This document shows, one piece after another, positions 10,701-20,984 of a DNA stretch of 64,000 nucleotides (the first letter of the stretch is position 1; each line of letters opens with the position of its first letter). A program made the position numbers and the translations under genes. The notes beneath the pieces were generated by a model. It was not told where the DNA came from. It did not search any database and was given only the letters and a program-made list of their open reading frames with translations. The DNA is taken from assembly GCA_039621445.1 (NCBI GenBank), contig CP154955.1:28224725-28288724 (forward strand), in the 5' to 3' direction. The stretch comes from Euglena gracilis. Lineage: Eukaryota > Euglenida > Euglenophyceae > Euglenales.

Positions 10701-13700
10701 CGGGAAAAAAAGGCCAAACTGGCCATTTTTGGTACTTTTTGGGGTTTTCACCTCACAAGTTTGGTTTAAAAATGCATCCCAGCTGGATTGGGCTGTTTGC
10801 CTGTTTTTGCATCCCAGCCTGGTCCGGGTTCGAGCCATGTCGTTGCCCCCCCCCCCCCCCAGCCATCACTTTTTCACCCAGCACCTTTTTCCAGCCGGCC
10901 GGCTGGACCCCCTGGGGGTTCTCAAGAAATTCCCTCATTCAGACATTTTGGCTATTTTTGGTTGTGGGATTGTTTTGTGTGGTAAATAATGACCGGAACG
11001 GCAACGATCAGAAGAAAATGGTCCAATGTGGCCTGAAATCGACCCAAAATGACTCAAGACAGTCAAAATGGTGGAAGATGGCCAAAAATGTTGACAACAG
11101 CCCAAATATGACCGAGCAAAATGGCCTTGAATGAACTAATGGGTGGCTGACTGTACGTGGCCCGGATTTGGAAAATCGCATATTTTTCCGCTTTTTTTTA
11201 TTTTTTCTGCGTATTTCAGCACTTATTTTTTATACAGTTTGGGGGCAGCTTTCCTTCCACCCCGTGACTGTCCAGCACCGACCTTCCCTGTGGGCAGGAA
11301 TGGCTGCTGGCCCACAGCACCCTCCTCCACGGCGAGTCCTTCTCCATGCTGTACGACCACATCCTGGACTGCCCCGGCCACGCCCCCGCTCCGCTGGATC
11401 CCGGCTGTGACGCCCCCACCCGGCAAGGGGACAGATGGCGCGTGGCACAGCACAGCACTTGGATGTTTCTGATCTCAAGATATGCACCGTGCAGTTGTTG
11501 CAGTTTTTTTTTTGCAGTTTTCACGTTTTGGGTTTTTTGCAGTTTTTTGCAGTTTTTTTTGCAGTTTTGTTTTGCAGCTTTTTTCTGAAAAAGCTGCACA
11601 GGTGCAGTTTTTTTTGCAGTTTTTTTGATTCCAGTTTTGAGGAAACCTGAGGTGTCTGTTTTTTTTTTTTTTTGTGCTGGAGGCAAGCCCCTGAAGAAGA
11701 TTGGGTCTTGCCCCAAAAATTGTGGCCAAATGTCACACAAGCCAAATGCTTCAAAGAGCAAGAAGTTCTTTCTTATTTGCAAGGAATTCCCAGGTTGTAG
11801 ACCCCTAAGGACAATGTTCGAAGTTTGTGGTGGTTGGTGTGGATTTTTTTTTCATCATGACCTGGGGAATACTTCACCAGGTGACGGACCGAAAGTTCCA
11901 AACTGAACATTCCCTGCAAGAACTGCAACCATTGAAAATTTCTTTGTATGGTAAATGTGCATATTTCCCATAGTTCCCTTTTAGAAAGGAAACCGTTTGG
12001 CATCTTTGTGGGTATGGTTGGTACAAGTTTTGGTGCAGGAAAACTGGTGTGACCCAGCATCCAAACACATGACTTGCATTTCAGTGCATGAAAAACCATG
12101 GACAGTGCACCTTGATTGATTGCTTCCATTTTTGTCGTCATCGGCTCCAAATCTGTGCAAAAAAAAGTTAGGTGATTTGGGGCGTGCTCATGTGGTCGCA
12201 ATTTACGTAGTTTTGCATATGCACACCATTTCAGCTTGTTTATTGTTATTTTTTTTTTTGTCGAAGTGCAGCTTTTTGCAGTTTTTTTTTGCCGTTTTTT
12301 TGCAATTTTTTTTTGCAGTTTGTTGCAGTGCAGTTTTTGACCGGCTCGTGTGCAGTTTCTCCCCCCCTGCAAGCTGTCCTCTCATAGGTCGGCCGTCCCT
12401 GTGCGGGAGCGGTGGGGTGGGCCGGACATCATCCTCGTGGTCCGGACCACGAAGGGGGATGTGTTCGGCGCGTTTGTGCCAAGTGACATTCGCCCCAAAG
12501 GCTCCCGGTATGCCACTGTTCGTTTACAGCAACTGCAACTGTGTTTTGTGGGAACCAAGGTGCGTGTTACGTTACAAAGGTGGTTTATTGTGTTTCTCAC
12601 CAATGTTTTTGCACACCAGTACCTGGTATTTAAGAGCTTCTAGCCTGCAGGCGCTCCTGTATGGACATTTTCGCCGACGCCTACACCCTTTCTCTCTTGC
12701 TTGCAGGTACTTTGGCTCCCGGGAGACATTTGTCTTCACATATTTCGCATCAACGTACACAGCCTACCCCTGGTCACATGTATGCCTCCCTTTAGATTCA
12801 TGCGTACCGTTCTCGTTTGAAGCTAAAGTCGGATAACGGTATCAATTTTGTCAAAATAATATCCAATTTCTTTGAGCTTCATTGCCATGGACATTGGGAT
12901 TATAATCAGCAAAAAATATTCAATGTATCTAACAGAACTTGTTTGAGTCCTCTTCACATTTGATTTTCACAAAAGAACAGGAATGTGGTCTTTGTGTTAG
13001 CAATTGAGCATGGGAAGTTATGCCCCTGGTCCTGTGGGTGTCAAATGTCAGCGACTGTCCAATTTTCTCCACCGTGGATGTTTTCTGTGCAAAAAATAAA
13101 CAATCCAGTCTTTTGGAAGAATCTTCAACGTGCAAACCAGACATCAGAAAGTGGTTGTGATTTTCTACTGACAGAGAGCTGAGATCGTCTCTTAATGGGA
13201 AAATTCACGTCAGTGATGGGAGAGGACCAATTTCAACCTTGGCTTCCATGTATTAGGCCTGTTGCTTTCTTTCTGTTCAAATGCCGATGCGTTTGCGTGG
13301 GGTTGGGCATCTCCCCCCCCTGTCACGTCAGAAAAACGACTTCTTCGTGTTTTCCATGGACACCAAGCTGGGCATTGGCGGTGGCACCCACTTCGCGATC
13401 TTCCTTGAGGACTCGCTGGCCCAGGGCACCACTGGCAGGCGCGCCCCTTGTCTCAGCGTGCCGTTGGTTGAACGCTGGCAACGGCCAGACATATGCATCG
13501 TTGCTTGCGTTTTGGGTGGGGGTTCCGTGCCCGCGGTGGGCGGCCGGTGCAGCGGAATCACGATGCACATTAGTAGGATGCCATTTTGCACTTTCGACTT
13601 TGCGGGGCGATGCACGGCGCTGCTGGTTTGGTTTTTTTTTTTTTTTTTTTTTTTTATTTTGTGTTTTTGAACTGGATTTTTTTTTTTTTTGAATTTTTTT

Positions 13701-15592
13701 TTTTTTTTTTTTTTGAAACTTGGCCACCCTTGGCCACTCATTTTTCCAGCTTTTTTTGACCAATTTTCACTTTTGGCTGTTTCCAAGTGAAACTCCACTC
13801 CAGTGAACAAAGAAACCAAGCAATGAAAATCACCAAAAAGCATTTGGAAAATTGCAAAAAAAAATGCAATTCTATCAGGAAAAAAGAAAGGAGGATCACA
13901 TACCATGCCCCCCCCCCCCGAGCTGTCCCCCCCCCCCCCAAGCTATTCCCAAAGGGGGGACGGGAACAGCTCACTGTCATAGCACTTTTTACAAAGAATT
14001 TTCCCAAAAAGTGCTCAAAATCGACGCTTTTAGGACTTAGGACTTTTTCAAAATTTTATTTTTTGGCAAATGTGTTTAAAATTGACCAGTTTTTTCGAAC
14101 ATCCAAAACAGTTGCCAAAAAAAAAACCTTTTGGGCTGCCCAAGGTTCGGGTATGGGAACAGCTCGGGGGGGGGGGGGACCAAGGTTCCCCCCACCCGAG
14201 CTGTTCCCATTGGGCCCCGGGGACGGGAACAGCTCGGGGGGGGGGGGGGCATGGTATTGTGCAAAAGGACAAAATGGGGGAAAAACATGTCCTTGGTGCC
14301 TTTTGATCATTTTCGGCAACTTTTTGGCTTTTCTGGTCACTTTGCAATTTTTGGCATTTTCGTCCATTTCTGGTTATTTTGGCCGCTTTTGGACACTTTT
14401 TTGGCACTTTTGGCCAGTTTTGACAATCTTTGCAGCGTCTCTGCCAAATTTTGCCGATTTTTGACAACTTTTTTTTTGGCCATTTATGGCCACGTTTCTT
14501 CCCCAAAACGTGGGTTGATCACCCAAAGTTTAGGAACTTGCACTAGAACTTAGGAATATGCCACAAAACGAATTTCTCCCAAAAGACTGCTATTTTCTAT
14601 TTTTTTTATTCTATTTTGTTCCCCCTCTTCATTCCACCCGCACGAGGTGTGATGCGTGTTGCGGCAGTGGACACGCCCTTTTAGTGTTTGCCTCAAAGGT
14701 TGCTGTCCCAAGTTTTTCCGTTTTGAAGAGGCATTCCCCATCCCCAATATTTGGTCATTCCCTCTACAGCTGTGAGACGTTTCAGTGTCCGCCTTTGGTG
14801 TCCAACTGTGACGAACAGACTGGACTTGAGGTGGCACAGGCAGGCACCAGAAATCGTTTGTTAGGAAAATGTCTTTTTCAGATTTTGATACATCTACGGT
14901 GTTTTTTCCTTAGAGCCGTGTATGCTTTGAAGGGTTTTAAACCACTGTTTTCCATGGGGAGGTCCAAGAGTGGTCCAGGCATCGGGCCATTTTTTTTTGA
15001 TTTTGACGTGGTCCAAAATCAACAACAAAAAGCCCAAAGAAACAGATTTTTTGAGTTTTGGTCAATTGGACAATGTTGCAGGAATGCCATTTCCCCCCTG
15101 GAGTTGGCTTTTTTGTCAAGGTTTTAAACCTTCAATTTTGCGTTGTCGAGAAAATCTGCCTGAACCATTTGTTTTCAGGGCATTTCAAGGCAATTATTTA
15201 AGACGCTTTGGCGAAAGAAGTTTTAATGCATTTTTCAGGGGTTTTTTTTTTAAGGAAAGAATGATGCCTGGCCGGCATTTGAGGGTTCCATTTGAGGGGA
15301 GGGGGACGCGTAGGTGTGCCGGCACCCCCAGCGACCCCCAACAAGGCAGCCTGGGGCCGAGCTCACCGCGGACTTCACCATCCACTCCCTGGAAGTGTGG
15401 TGCGTCGGGCCCGTGCACCCCGCCGACCTCAAGGGTGTGGCCCCGCCTTCGGTTTCGCTGCGGGGGAGCCACCGTCCCGTTTCAGTTGGGGTGGCTCCTC
15501 TGAATCATCTCAGCCCCAACTGCTCAGCTCGCACCCTGTCCCAAACTCTTCGGCTGACGATACGACAGAATGCAGCTTTTGAGAGTGGGTGA
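4713..15592 (+). CDS. TLDc-domain protein, MEAK7/EAK-7-like
   Basis: Rebuilt from phase-compatible exons: 4713-4876, 6022-6087, 6177-6260, 8412-8493, 9096-9242, 11298-11441 (or 11406), about 12374-12507, 12707-12779, 13332-about 13446, 14770-14797, 15350-15592; roughly 425 residues. A Ser/Pro-rich leader starts MMATVAQPSAPEG. A helical region follows (EVLLPRQAKDTLRRLAEES; GGLDDWMVVMLAT), matching the EF-hand-like/DDW part that precedes TLDc in MEAK7. The TLDc domain then reads EWLLAHSTLLHGESFSMLY, GPDIILVVRTTKGDVFGAF, YFGSRETFVFTY, KLGIGGGTHFAIFLEDSLAQG, ETFQCPPL and DFTIHSLEVW, all in family order, including the VFGAF, GGG and LEVW signatures. TLDc proteins are linked to oxidative-stress resistance, V-ATPase binding and, for MEAK7, lysosomal mTOR signalling; that role is inferred from family. 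The joints 4876/6022, 6087/6177, 6260/8412, 8493/9096, 12507/12707 and 14797/15350 are phase-perfect. The joint into 12374 and the one between about 13446 and 14770 are uncertain. Confidence 0.85.
5488..5625 (+). repeat. Repeat family A, short copy in TLDc intron 1
   Basis: TGGCCGACCCCTCCCCGGGGGG, GACTGACTGGTTTTAGGCCC, CTGACCGGGGTTGGTAAAAAAAATTG: same word order as the right half of the copy at 1981-2300, with internal deletions. Confidence 0.6.
6327..6616. mobile_element. Palindromic MITE with 8-bp target-site duplication (family P, copy 1)
   Basis: 290 bp with long inverted repeats beginning GGCAGCCTCCAAC and ending GTTGGAGACTGCC. Flanks are GTATACGT (6319-6326) and GTATATGT (6617-6624), an 8-bp duplication with one mismatch. 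Each arm is itself a hairpin: TCCAAC..GGGACCCCCC folds on GGGGGGTCCC..GTTGGA. Inside lies a second inverted pair, TTAATGATGGAAT..GGTTAGGTGCGC, mirrored at 6505-6540. The centre has CCTAACCCT and GTTAGGG words resembling telomere repeats. A homologous copy lies at 53605-53885. No ORF; non-autonomous. Confidence 0.85.
6735..7165. repeat. GGGGTTTTATATTTGGGG short tandem/inverted repeats
   Basis: At least seven iterations of GGGGGTTTTATATTTGGGGGG or its complement, with intervening ATTTCAAG..CC spacers. The two orientations at 6740-6840 can fold on each other and a direct array follows at 7050-7165. Lies in an intron of the TLDc gene. Confidence 0.7.
8640..8790 (+). repeat. Duplicated intron segment, copy 1
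   Basis: GCTTTTGCCGATTTCTAGTAGAATTTGCA..GGGCAAATTTTCAGG..GATTTCGACTTAG matches 9553-9700 word for word with scattered substitutions. Lies in the intron before TLDc exon 9096-9242; the second copy lies in the intron after it. Confidence 0.65.
9553..9700 (+). repeat. Duplicated intron segment, copy 2
   Basis: Counterpart of 8640-8790: GCCAATTTCTAATAAAATTTGC, GGGCAAATTTTCAGG and CAATTTCGACTCAG in the same order. Confidence 0.65.
10565..10925 (+). repeat. Two repeat family B copies in a TLDc intron
   Basis: At 10570-10640, GTCCAGCCAGCCATCATC, TTCCAGCCAGCACC and a C-run. At 10850-10920, CAGCCATCACTTTTTCACCC, CAGCACCTTTTTCCAGCC and GGACCCCCTGGGGG. They are separated by about 200 bp of unique sequence. 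Confidence 0.6.
11475..12360 (+). repeat. Long dispersed repeat D, copy 1 (poly GCAGTTTT ends)
   Basis: About 880 bp bounded on both sides by GCAGTTTTTT runs. Starts ATATGCACCGTGCAG and ends CAGTGCAGTTTTTGACCGGC. Matches 18427-19225 along most of its length, including TTCCAGTTTTGAGGAAACCTG, CCCAGGTTGTAGACC, GATGGACCGAAAGTTCC-type words and GTGCTCATGTGGTCGCAATT. No intact ORF. Directly precedes the TLDc exon encoding GPDIILVV. Confidence 0.75.
13628..13715 (+). repeat. Poly-T tracts in TLDc intron
   Basis: Three T runs of about 14-25 nt separated by GTGTTTTTGAACTGGA and GAA. Downstream of the exon ending near 13446; could belong to the next acceptor's polypyrimidine tract, but the nearest used acceptor is more than 1 kb away. 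Confidence 0.5.
13905..14255. repeat. GGGAACAGCTCGGGG inverted repeat cluster
   Basis: Five occurrences of GGGAACAGCTC or its complement GAGCTGTTCCC, each next to G10+ or C10+ runs (13910, 13970, 14155, 14200, 14225). Alternating orientation allows several nested hairpins. Intronic, no coding potential. Confidence 0.7.
14928..15135. repeat. Probable diverged relative of the CAGGGCGG transposon family
   Basis: Shares GGTCCAAAATC, AAAGCCCAAAGAAACAGATTTTTTGA, TTGGACAATGT and AGGAATGCC order with 61415-61500 and 15945-16020. Bounded by AAGGGTTTTAAACC (14928) and AAGGTTTTAAACCTT (15118). Lies in the intron before the last TLDc exon. Confidence 0.45.
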
Positions 15593-15883
15593 GAGTGGGT
15601 TGGTTTGGACCTTAAGGTGGTGTGCCGGATGGGCGTTAATTCTTCAAGGTTTTCCGTCCGTTTTGGGGTATTTTTGGATGGCCCTGTTCCAATTGATAAC
15701 AGACCGGAAACCACAACAAATTTTGTGGTTTTTAAACAGAAATTGCACCCATCATGTATTATGTATTTTTATTTTGTGTTCACCATATATACACTGCATT
15801 TTGGTGTTGAAGTTTTGCCCAAGAGATTACGAAAGCGGAGCCCTCACACTTGCGTGTAGGGCACTGTGGGGAGTACTGTGTAG

Positions 15884-16165
15884 CAGGTTTTCTCAAAGAT
15901 CGCCTTTGGCCGAAGGGCCGACCAAGGGCCTGTCCAGAGTTTGAACAGGGCCGAAAACCAAACAGTTGAAGATGGCATTTTTTGATGTTTTGGCTGGTTT
16001 GGCAAAGGTCTAAGGATGCCAGAAATTCTTTTTTCCCCACGTTGACCTAATTTTGTTGAAAAATGTCCAATTTTGTGTCTGCTTTTTCTTTCATAATATA
16101 ATTTTTTTTGAATGTGCTTGGACAGCAGAATTTTTTTTAGTTTTTTTCCCTTAAGGGCCGCCCTG
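15884..16165. mobile_element. Non-autonomous hAT-like element (family H), uninterrupted copy
   Basis: 282 bp flanked by a perfect 8-bp direct repeat CTGTGTAG (15876-15883 and 16166-16173). Left end CAGG, right end GGGCCGCCCTG. Internal words GGCCGAAGGGCCGACCAAGGGCC, TTTTTTGATG, AAGGATGCCAGAAATTC and GACAGCAGA match the outer parts of the element at 61321-62480 in order. It keeps the uninterrupted sequence GTCTAAGGATGCCAG at the place where the 61-kb element carries an insertion. Confidence 0.78.
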
Positions 16166-16296
16166 CTGTGTAGGGTATGCGTGGAGTTTTGGAGTGTATG
16201 TTGGGGGTGTACAGGGGCAGCTGCAACTGGACGAAAATTGGGGCCGCCTGGAGCTCCCCCCCCCCTCCAGGAGAGGGTCTACAAAGACTCCCAGAG

Positions 16297-16620
16297 ATGC
16301 ATGAGGGGGCGTTGGCGGAGGATAATTATTTTGTCCTCACCCGAGACTCCAACAAAAGGGTGCTGAGACTCAGCAGTGAAATGATCTGTCGCCTTTGCCC
16401 AATCCTCCCTCCACCACCGCAGAGAAGCTCGTCGTGCACACCGACTCGGACCTGACGCAGCAGATGGACGTCAACATGTACTTCAGCCCAATGCCCCTCG
16501 GCGCGCCTCGGAACCGCCCGCCCGAGCCGCCGCCGAAGCCCGCGGAACCCAACAGCCGGGCGTCGTCGAAGGGCGTCACCCGCGTGGCCAGCAGCACCGA
16601 CGACTTGGCCAGGCATCGTT
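16297..16620 (+). CDS. Two coding-looking exons of an unidentified protein
   Basis: Exon 1, about 16297-16388, reads MHEGALAEDNYFVLTRDSN then KRVLRLSSEMI before a GTCGCC donor. Exon 2, about 16423-16611, follows an ACCACCGCAG acceptor and reads EKLVVHTDSDLTQQMDVNM, YFSPMPLGAPRN and a Pro/Ser-rich tail ending ASSTDDLAR. Exon 2 has the strong GC bias and clean frame of the recognised exons nearby. I do not recognise the family. The exons could form the 5' part of the downstream USP gene or a separate small gene. Confidence 0.4.
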
Positions 16621-17269
16621 ACCCCTGGGCCCCATTGCCTGCCCACCGCTGCGTGTCCAGGGTGGGGGTGGGGGTTGCCAAAGGGGTTTCTCATCGTGCT
16701 GTGTGGCGGCCGCATGACTCTGTTGCACTGCCGGGCAGCCACTGAACCACTGCACGATCCTGGGTTGGAAGCAAAACTGGTAATTTGAGCTGGACCTGAA
16801 GCAGAGGGGAACGCGTTTGCTGTTTTCAGTTTTTGGCATATTTTTCCTGGTTTTGCCTTTTCTTTATTTCTCGTTATTTCCGTGCAACGTTGTAACATTC
16901 TTCCAAATAACGTTGACCTCACCACATTTTGCATTTGAACCAGCATCCATTTTTTTTAGAAATTTTGACGCAGCCTAATTTTTGGGCTTGTTAGTAAAAT
17001 AAAAGAATTTTTGACCCAGCAAGTTGCAGAAAAAGTTCGGGTCAAAGCCCCCCTTCTTTGTGTCTTTTTCTGCAGCTCCCTTCCCTTCAGAGCCCTCCCC
17101 AGCCACCCCAACTGTCCGGGGGGTTGAGGGTCTTTGGTTGACTTTTGGCGGTGGGGGAGGGGATGAGGGGATGGGGTTTCAACAGAACGATGGTGCGGGG
17201 TTTGCACGTGTGATCCTCCCCAGGAGCCTCTCAGGGAATGACTGTGCCACACCAGGGGTTTTTTTTTTA

Positions 17270-17525
17270 GCTTTGGGCCCCCGGGGGGGGGGTGGGGTGG
17301 GCGGTTCCGGCCGGGCCCCCCCCCCCCCCGGGGGGGGTCCCCCCAGGGATTGGTGGGATATTCTTTTTGACGCCGAAGGCGTCGAAAATTTTTGAAAAAG
17401 TTCTATTTTTAGCATTTTTCGCATTTTTTGGCCATTTTTGAAGAAAAGTGGATGGGTCCCCCAGGACCCCCCCTGGGGGGCCCCAGGGTGGGTGGGTGGG
17501 GGGGGACCCCCCTCCCCCCCGTCTT
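17270..17525. repeat. G/C-run hairpin cluster with GACGCCGAAGGCGTC mini-hairpin
   Basis: Successive C and G runs (17280-17345, 17460-17520) that can pair, around a perfect 6-bp stem/3-nt loop GACGCC-GAA-GGCGTC at 17370-17385 followed by GAAAATTTTTG. Related mini-hairpins occur at 2103, 7036, 31268 and 50412. Confidence 0.6.
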
Positions 17526-17589
17526 TAAAAAACCCTTTTGCCGCACCCCACCACCCCCCCACCCCCTCTGACCCCTCTCCCGTCCCCAG

Positions 17590-17702
17590 CAGCTCGTTCC
17601 GGCCCCGGCGGGCAATGGCGACGGCCAAGGCGCTGTTCGTGCCCTCCCCCGACCCCTCCCTCGACGCCCCCGGGCTGCAGCGGTGGCTGCGGGGCACTAA
17701 CA
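17590..17702 (+). CDS. Possible exon of unidentified gene
   Basis: Follows a CCGTCCCCAG acceptor and reads SSFRPRRAMATAKALFVPS, PDPSLDAPGLQRWLRGTN up to a CAGGTGCC donor. GC-rich and open, like neighbouring exons, with a basic start and hydrophilic end. No domain recognised. Probably belongs with the exons at 16297-16620. Confidence 0.35.
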
Positions 17703-18169
17703 GGTGCCCCCTCCCTGCAGACTAATTGCAGTTTCTATGTCTTTGTGGCAGCCTTTACGTTGCTGACAGCAGTTGGGAACAGAATTTGTTCTTTTCCTCA
17801 AAAAACAGCCCAAAAATGCGAAGATGGGTCGAAAATGTGTGCCCAGTTTGAGTCAAATGTCTAGTTTAGTTTTGTCCCTGTCTGGTTTTTGGTTTACAAT
17901 TGTTCCCCCCCCCCCGACAACTATCAACGATGCATGAATTTTCATGAGCTCCAAACACCCAAGGGAGGTTTGCCATCAGTCTTATTTTCCAGTCAGCCCA
18001 AATCTTCTAACCACTGAGTTGCAGCTCATCGGCATGAGTGTCACAGTGAGGGCACTTTCTTGTCTTTCCCTGTGTTCATCGTTTTTTGGGCCACAAATTT
18101 CTTGTGGGCCTTTGCTTTGTTTGACTCTTTTGGTTTTGATGGGCTGATCCCTTTCAGGGCTTTTAAGGT

Positions 18170-18426
18170 GGGTTGCACCCCCCACCCTGGGGTGGGTGAT
18201 ATGGGCAGGCAGGGGGTAGGTCCCTTTCGACCACCCCCCCAGGGGAGGGTTGGGTTTTGGGGTGGGTGGGGCTGTAGAACCCCGGCACCCCTGATGCCTT
18301 TGGCGCCAAGGGCCCGAAAATGACCATTTGCAAACGAAATTCGGCTTGGTTGGCAGGCACCAGACCCAAAACTGACCCCCAGGGGTTGCCTGGGATGGGT
18401 AGGCACCCCATAACTGGGGGGGGGGG
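18170..18426 (+). repeat. Dispersed repeat E, copy 1
   Basis: GGGCAGGCAGGGGGTAGGTCC, GGTTTTGGGGTGGGTGG, GGGCCCGAAAATGACCATTT, TTCGGCTTGGTTGGCA, CCCCAGGGGTTGCC. The same series is at 20985-21255 with substitutions. Directly abuts repeat D copy 2. Confidence 0.7.
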
Positions 18427-19225
18427 GTAATATGCACTGTGCAGTTTTTGCAGTTTTTTTTTTGCAATTTTCACGTTTTTGGTTTTTTTTTGCAGTTTTT
18501 TTTGCATTTTTTGCAGCTTGTTTTCTGAAAAAACTGCACACGTGCAGTTTTTTTTGCATTTTTTGATTCCAGTTTTGAGGAAACCTGAGGTGTCTGTTTT
18601 TTTTTGGTGCTGGATTATATGTTTGAAGGGTGTTTCTCAAGAAACAGCATCATCTGTTCATGAGTTGTGTTGTCTACAGTTATCCCATCAATTGTCTTGC
18701 CCCCAACTGTCTTGCCAATTCCCAGGTTGTAGACCATTTGGAAATCCCCTAATGACAATGTTCAAAGTTTGTGGTGGTTTTTTTTTCCTTCATCGTGACA
18801 CAGGGAAACTTTACCAGGTGATGGACCGAAAGTTCCAAACTGGTGAACATCCCGTGCAAGAAATGGAGCATTTTCCCCATATATAGATGGGAAACCGTTT
18901 GGCATCTCTGTGGGCATGGTCGGTACAAGTTTTGGTGCAGGAAAACCGGTGTGTCCCGGCATCCAAACACATGACTTGCATTTCAGTGCATGCAAAACCA
19001 TGCATGGTGCACCTTGATTGACTGCTTCCATTTTTGTCATCGTCGGCTCCAAAGGTGTGCAAAAAAAGTTAGGTGAATTGGGGTGTGCTCATGTGGTCGC
19101 AATTTACGTTGTTTTGCACATGCACACCATTTCAGCTTGTTTATTGTTGTTGTTTTCGTTGCAGTTTTTTTTTGCAGTTTTTTTTTGCAATTTTTTTTTG
19201 CAGTGCAGTTTTTGACTGGCCTGTG
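18427..19225 (+). repeat. Long dispersed repeat D, copy 2
   Basis: About 800 bp homologous to 11475-12360. Begins ATATGCACTGTGCAG and ends CAGTGCAGTTTTTGACTGGC. Carries small indels relative to copy 1, such as an extra GAAACAGCATC segment near 18640. Confidence 0.75.
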
Positions 19226-19896
19226 TGCATTTCCCCCCCCTTCCCCTTACCATTTGGAACCCCCCCCCCCGGTTGGGGTTGGGGTTGTTAAAAGAAGCCT
19301 GACCACAAGGCTTTCCAATTAGTTGCCTATCGCTAAAAATTATGCAAAAAAAAACAGAGATAAATGCAAGAAAAAAGGATGAACGCCTCTCAGCCAATTA
19401 CCTTGAGAAAATTGTGGTTTTTTCAGCGACAAGCCTGCCACTGTTTCAGAAACAATTGGACAGTATTTGGAGAAGATTGGCCATGGTTTTGAGCTACGTT
19501 GAGTCTCTACAGAACCGTGGATGTGGTGGAGATCTTTTGGGTTTCTGAGGACAATTGGCCAAAGAATAATTGAGGTTTTGTTGCCGGCGTCGTTTGCCGG
19601 CGTTGCACTGTGGGGCCTCTGCTGCACGAAAGGGAAGTGGCGTCTGACCTCCAGCCGTCCATCCGTCCTCCCCTCTCAGCTGCACCGTGCCCAATTCCCA
19701 GCGGCGTAACAGCCGCACCTTCTTCACCGGGACAAGGAGGTCGCCGCTCCCACAGAGCACCCCCCCTCCCCCACCTTGGGGATGCCTCCACATTTGTGCG
19801 ATTGCAGCGAGAAGTATAATTTCCACACAACTCCAGTTTTGCGGTCGTACCTACCACTCCACTCCAACCACAAGCCCCAAGGCCTCTGCCAGCCGG
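19226..19896. other. Intergenic/intronic stretch, weak coding hints only
   Basis: A frame at 19673-19760 after CCTCTCAG reads CTVPNSQRRNSRTFFTGTR and could be an exon of the unidentified gene, but no good donor follows. A CTCTACAGAACCGTGG segment near 19505 is also splice-like. Not supported enough to call. Confidence 0.3.
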
Positions 19897-19897
19897 T

Positions 19898-19898
19898 G

Positions 19899-19940
<42 letters not shown>

Positions 19941-19968
19941 TGATGGTGTGTGTGTGTGTGTGTGGCGA

Positions 19969-20010
<42 letters not shown>

Positions 20011-20052
20011 CGATAGTGTGTGTGTGTGTGTGTGTGTGGTGATGGTGTGTGC
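19898..20052 (+). repeat. (GT)n microsatellite, interrupted
   Basis: Four (GT) blocks separated by GGTGATG or GGCGATA interruptions, giving a higher-order repeat of about 40-50 bp. Confidence 0.95.
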
Positions 20053-20334
20053 ATTGCCACAGCGCCGCTCTCTGCAGCAGTGCCCCATCTCTCCCCTCTC
20101 CAGGGAGGAAATTGAATTGTCACCATTTGCAAAATCTTGCTTTCAAGGTCTGGCCTCAGGTTTGCAGGGTGCGCTGCGGCAGGTCTGCTTTAGGCACCAC
20201 TGCACAGGGGGGTGCTGCGCCAGTGTATGTGCACACACCATCACCACACACACCATGGGCTGGCAGAGGCCTTGGGGCTTGGGGTTGTCTTAAAATTATT
20301 GCAAACTTAATTTTGAAAACCAATTACTGTGTGC

Positions 20335-20551
20335 ATGCGGGGGTACGTCGTGACATATGAGTACGATGCCGTCGGAGAGTTGGTCCCCCCGGCCTCCCTC
20401 GGCATCATCGGAGCGGCCCCCTCGCCTCGTCGCTGCAGTCCATCACCTCCGGGCGGTCGCACGCCAGCAGCTTGCGGGAGGCGTATGCTGAACGTCCCCC
20501 CGGTGTGTGGCCTGCGGCGCTGCACGTGGGACGCTGGCCTCAAAGCCACCC
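20335..20551 (+). CDS. Possible 5' exon(s) preceding the USP gene
   Basis: Opens with ATG at 20335 and reads MRGYVVTYEYDAVGELVPP, ASLGIIGAAPSPRR. The frame stays open to 20577. A CTCGCT|GTAAGC donor is present at 20551. Joining that donor to the acceptor at 21324 in phase 1 would need a different frame (..HVGRWPQSHPR) in the last part, so there may be a hidden intron. It could supply the USP start; no other start for that gene is visible. Confidence 0.35.
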
Positions 20552-20984
20552 TCGCTGTAAGCCATGCCTTTCGCTGAACATCGAAATATTTACATTGGGG
20601 AATCTCTCACAGTATCACTTTCTCCCTCATTTTTTCTTGGTGGGGGCACCTGATGTCCCCACCACCTCGTGATGAAGAAGAACAATGAAATACTCAAGAA
20701 AAAGCCCGGCAGAAATTGGGTGGGAAGGGAATTTTTATTATTTTTCTTCCTCATAAGTTCTGTTTCCTTCAGTAACCTGTGCTTATATAATAATGATGAT
20801 ATTGATATTGACTACTCACACTGATGTAAACACAACGTTCAATCGTCCAGCCTGTTTGTTTTCAAACTTTTTGTTGTCCCCTGGAAGGGCCTCGGACAGT
20901 AGAATTGGTCCCTGGTCAGACTTGTTGATGGCGAACGGTGTGTGCCTGGCTGTTTGTGCCAGGCAGGTTGCGGTTCATTTGCAA

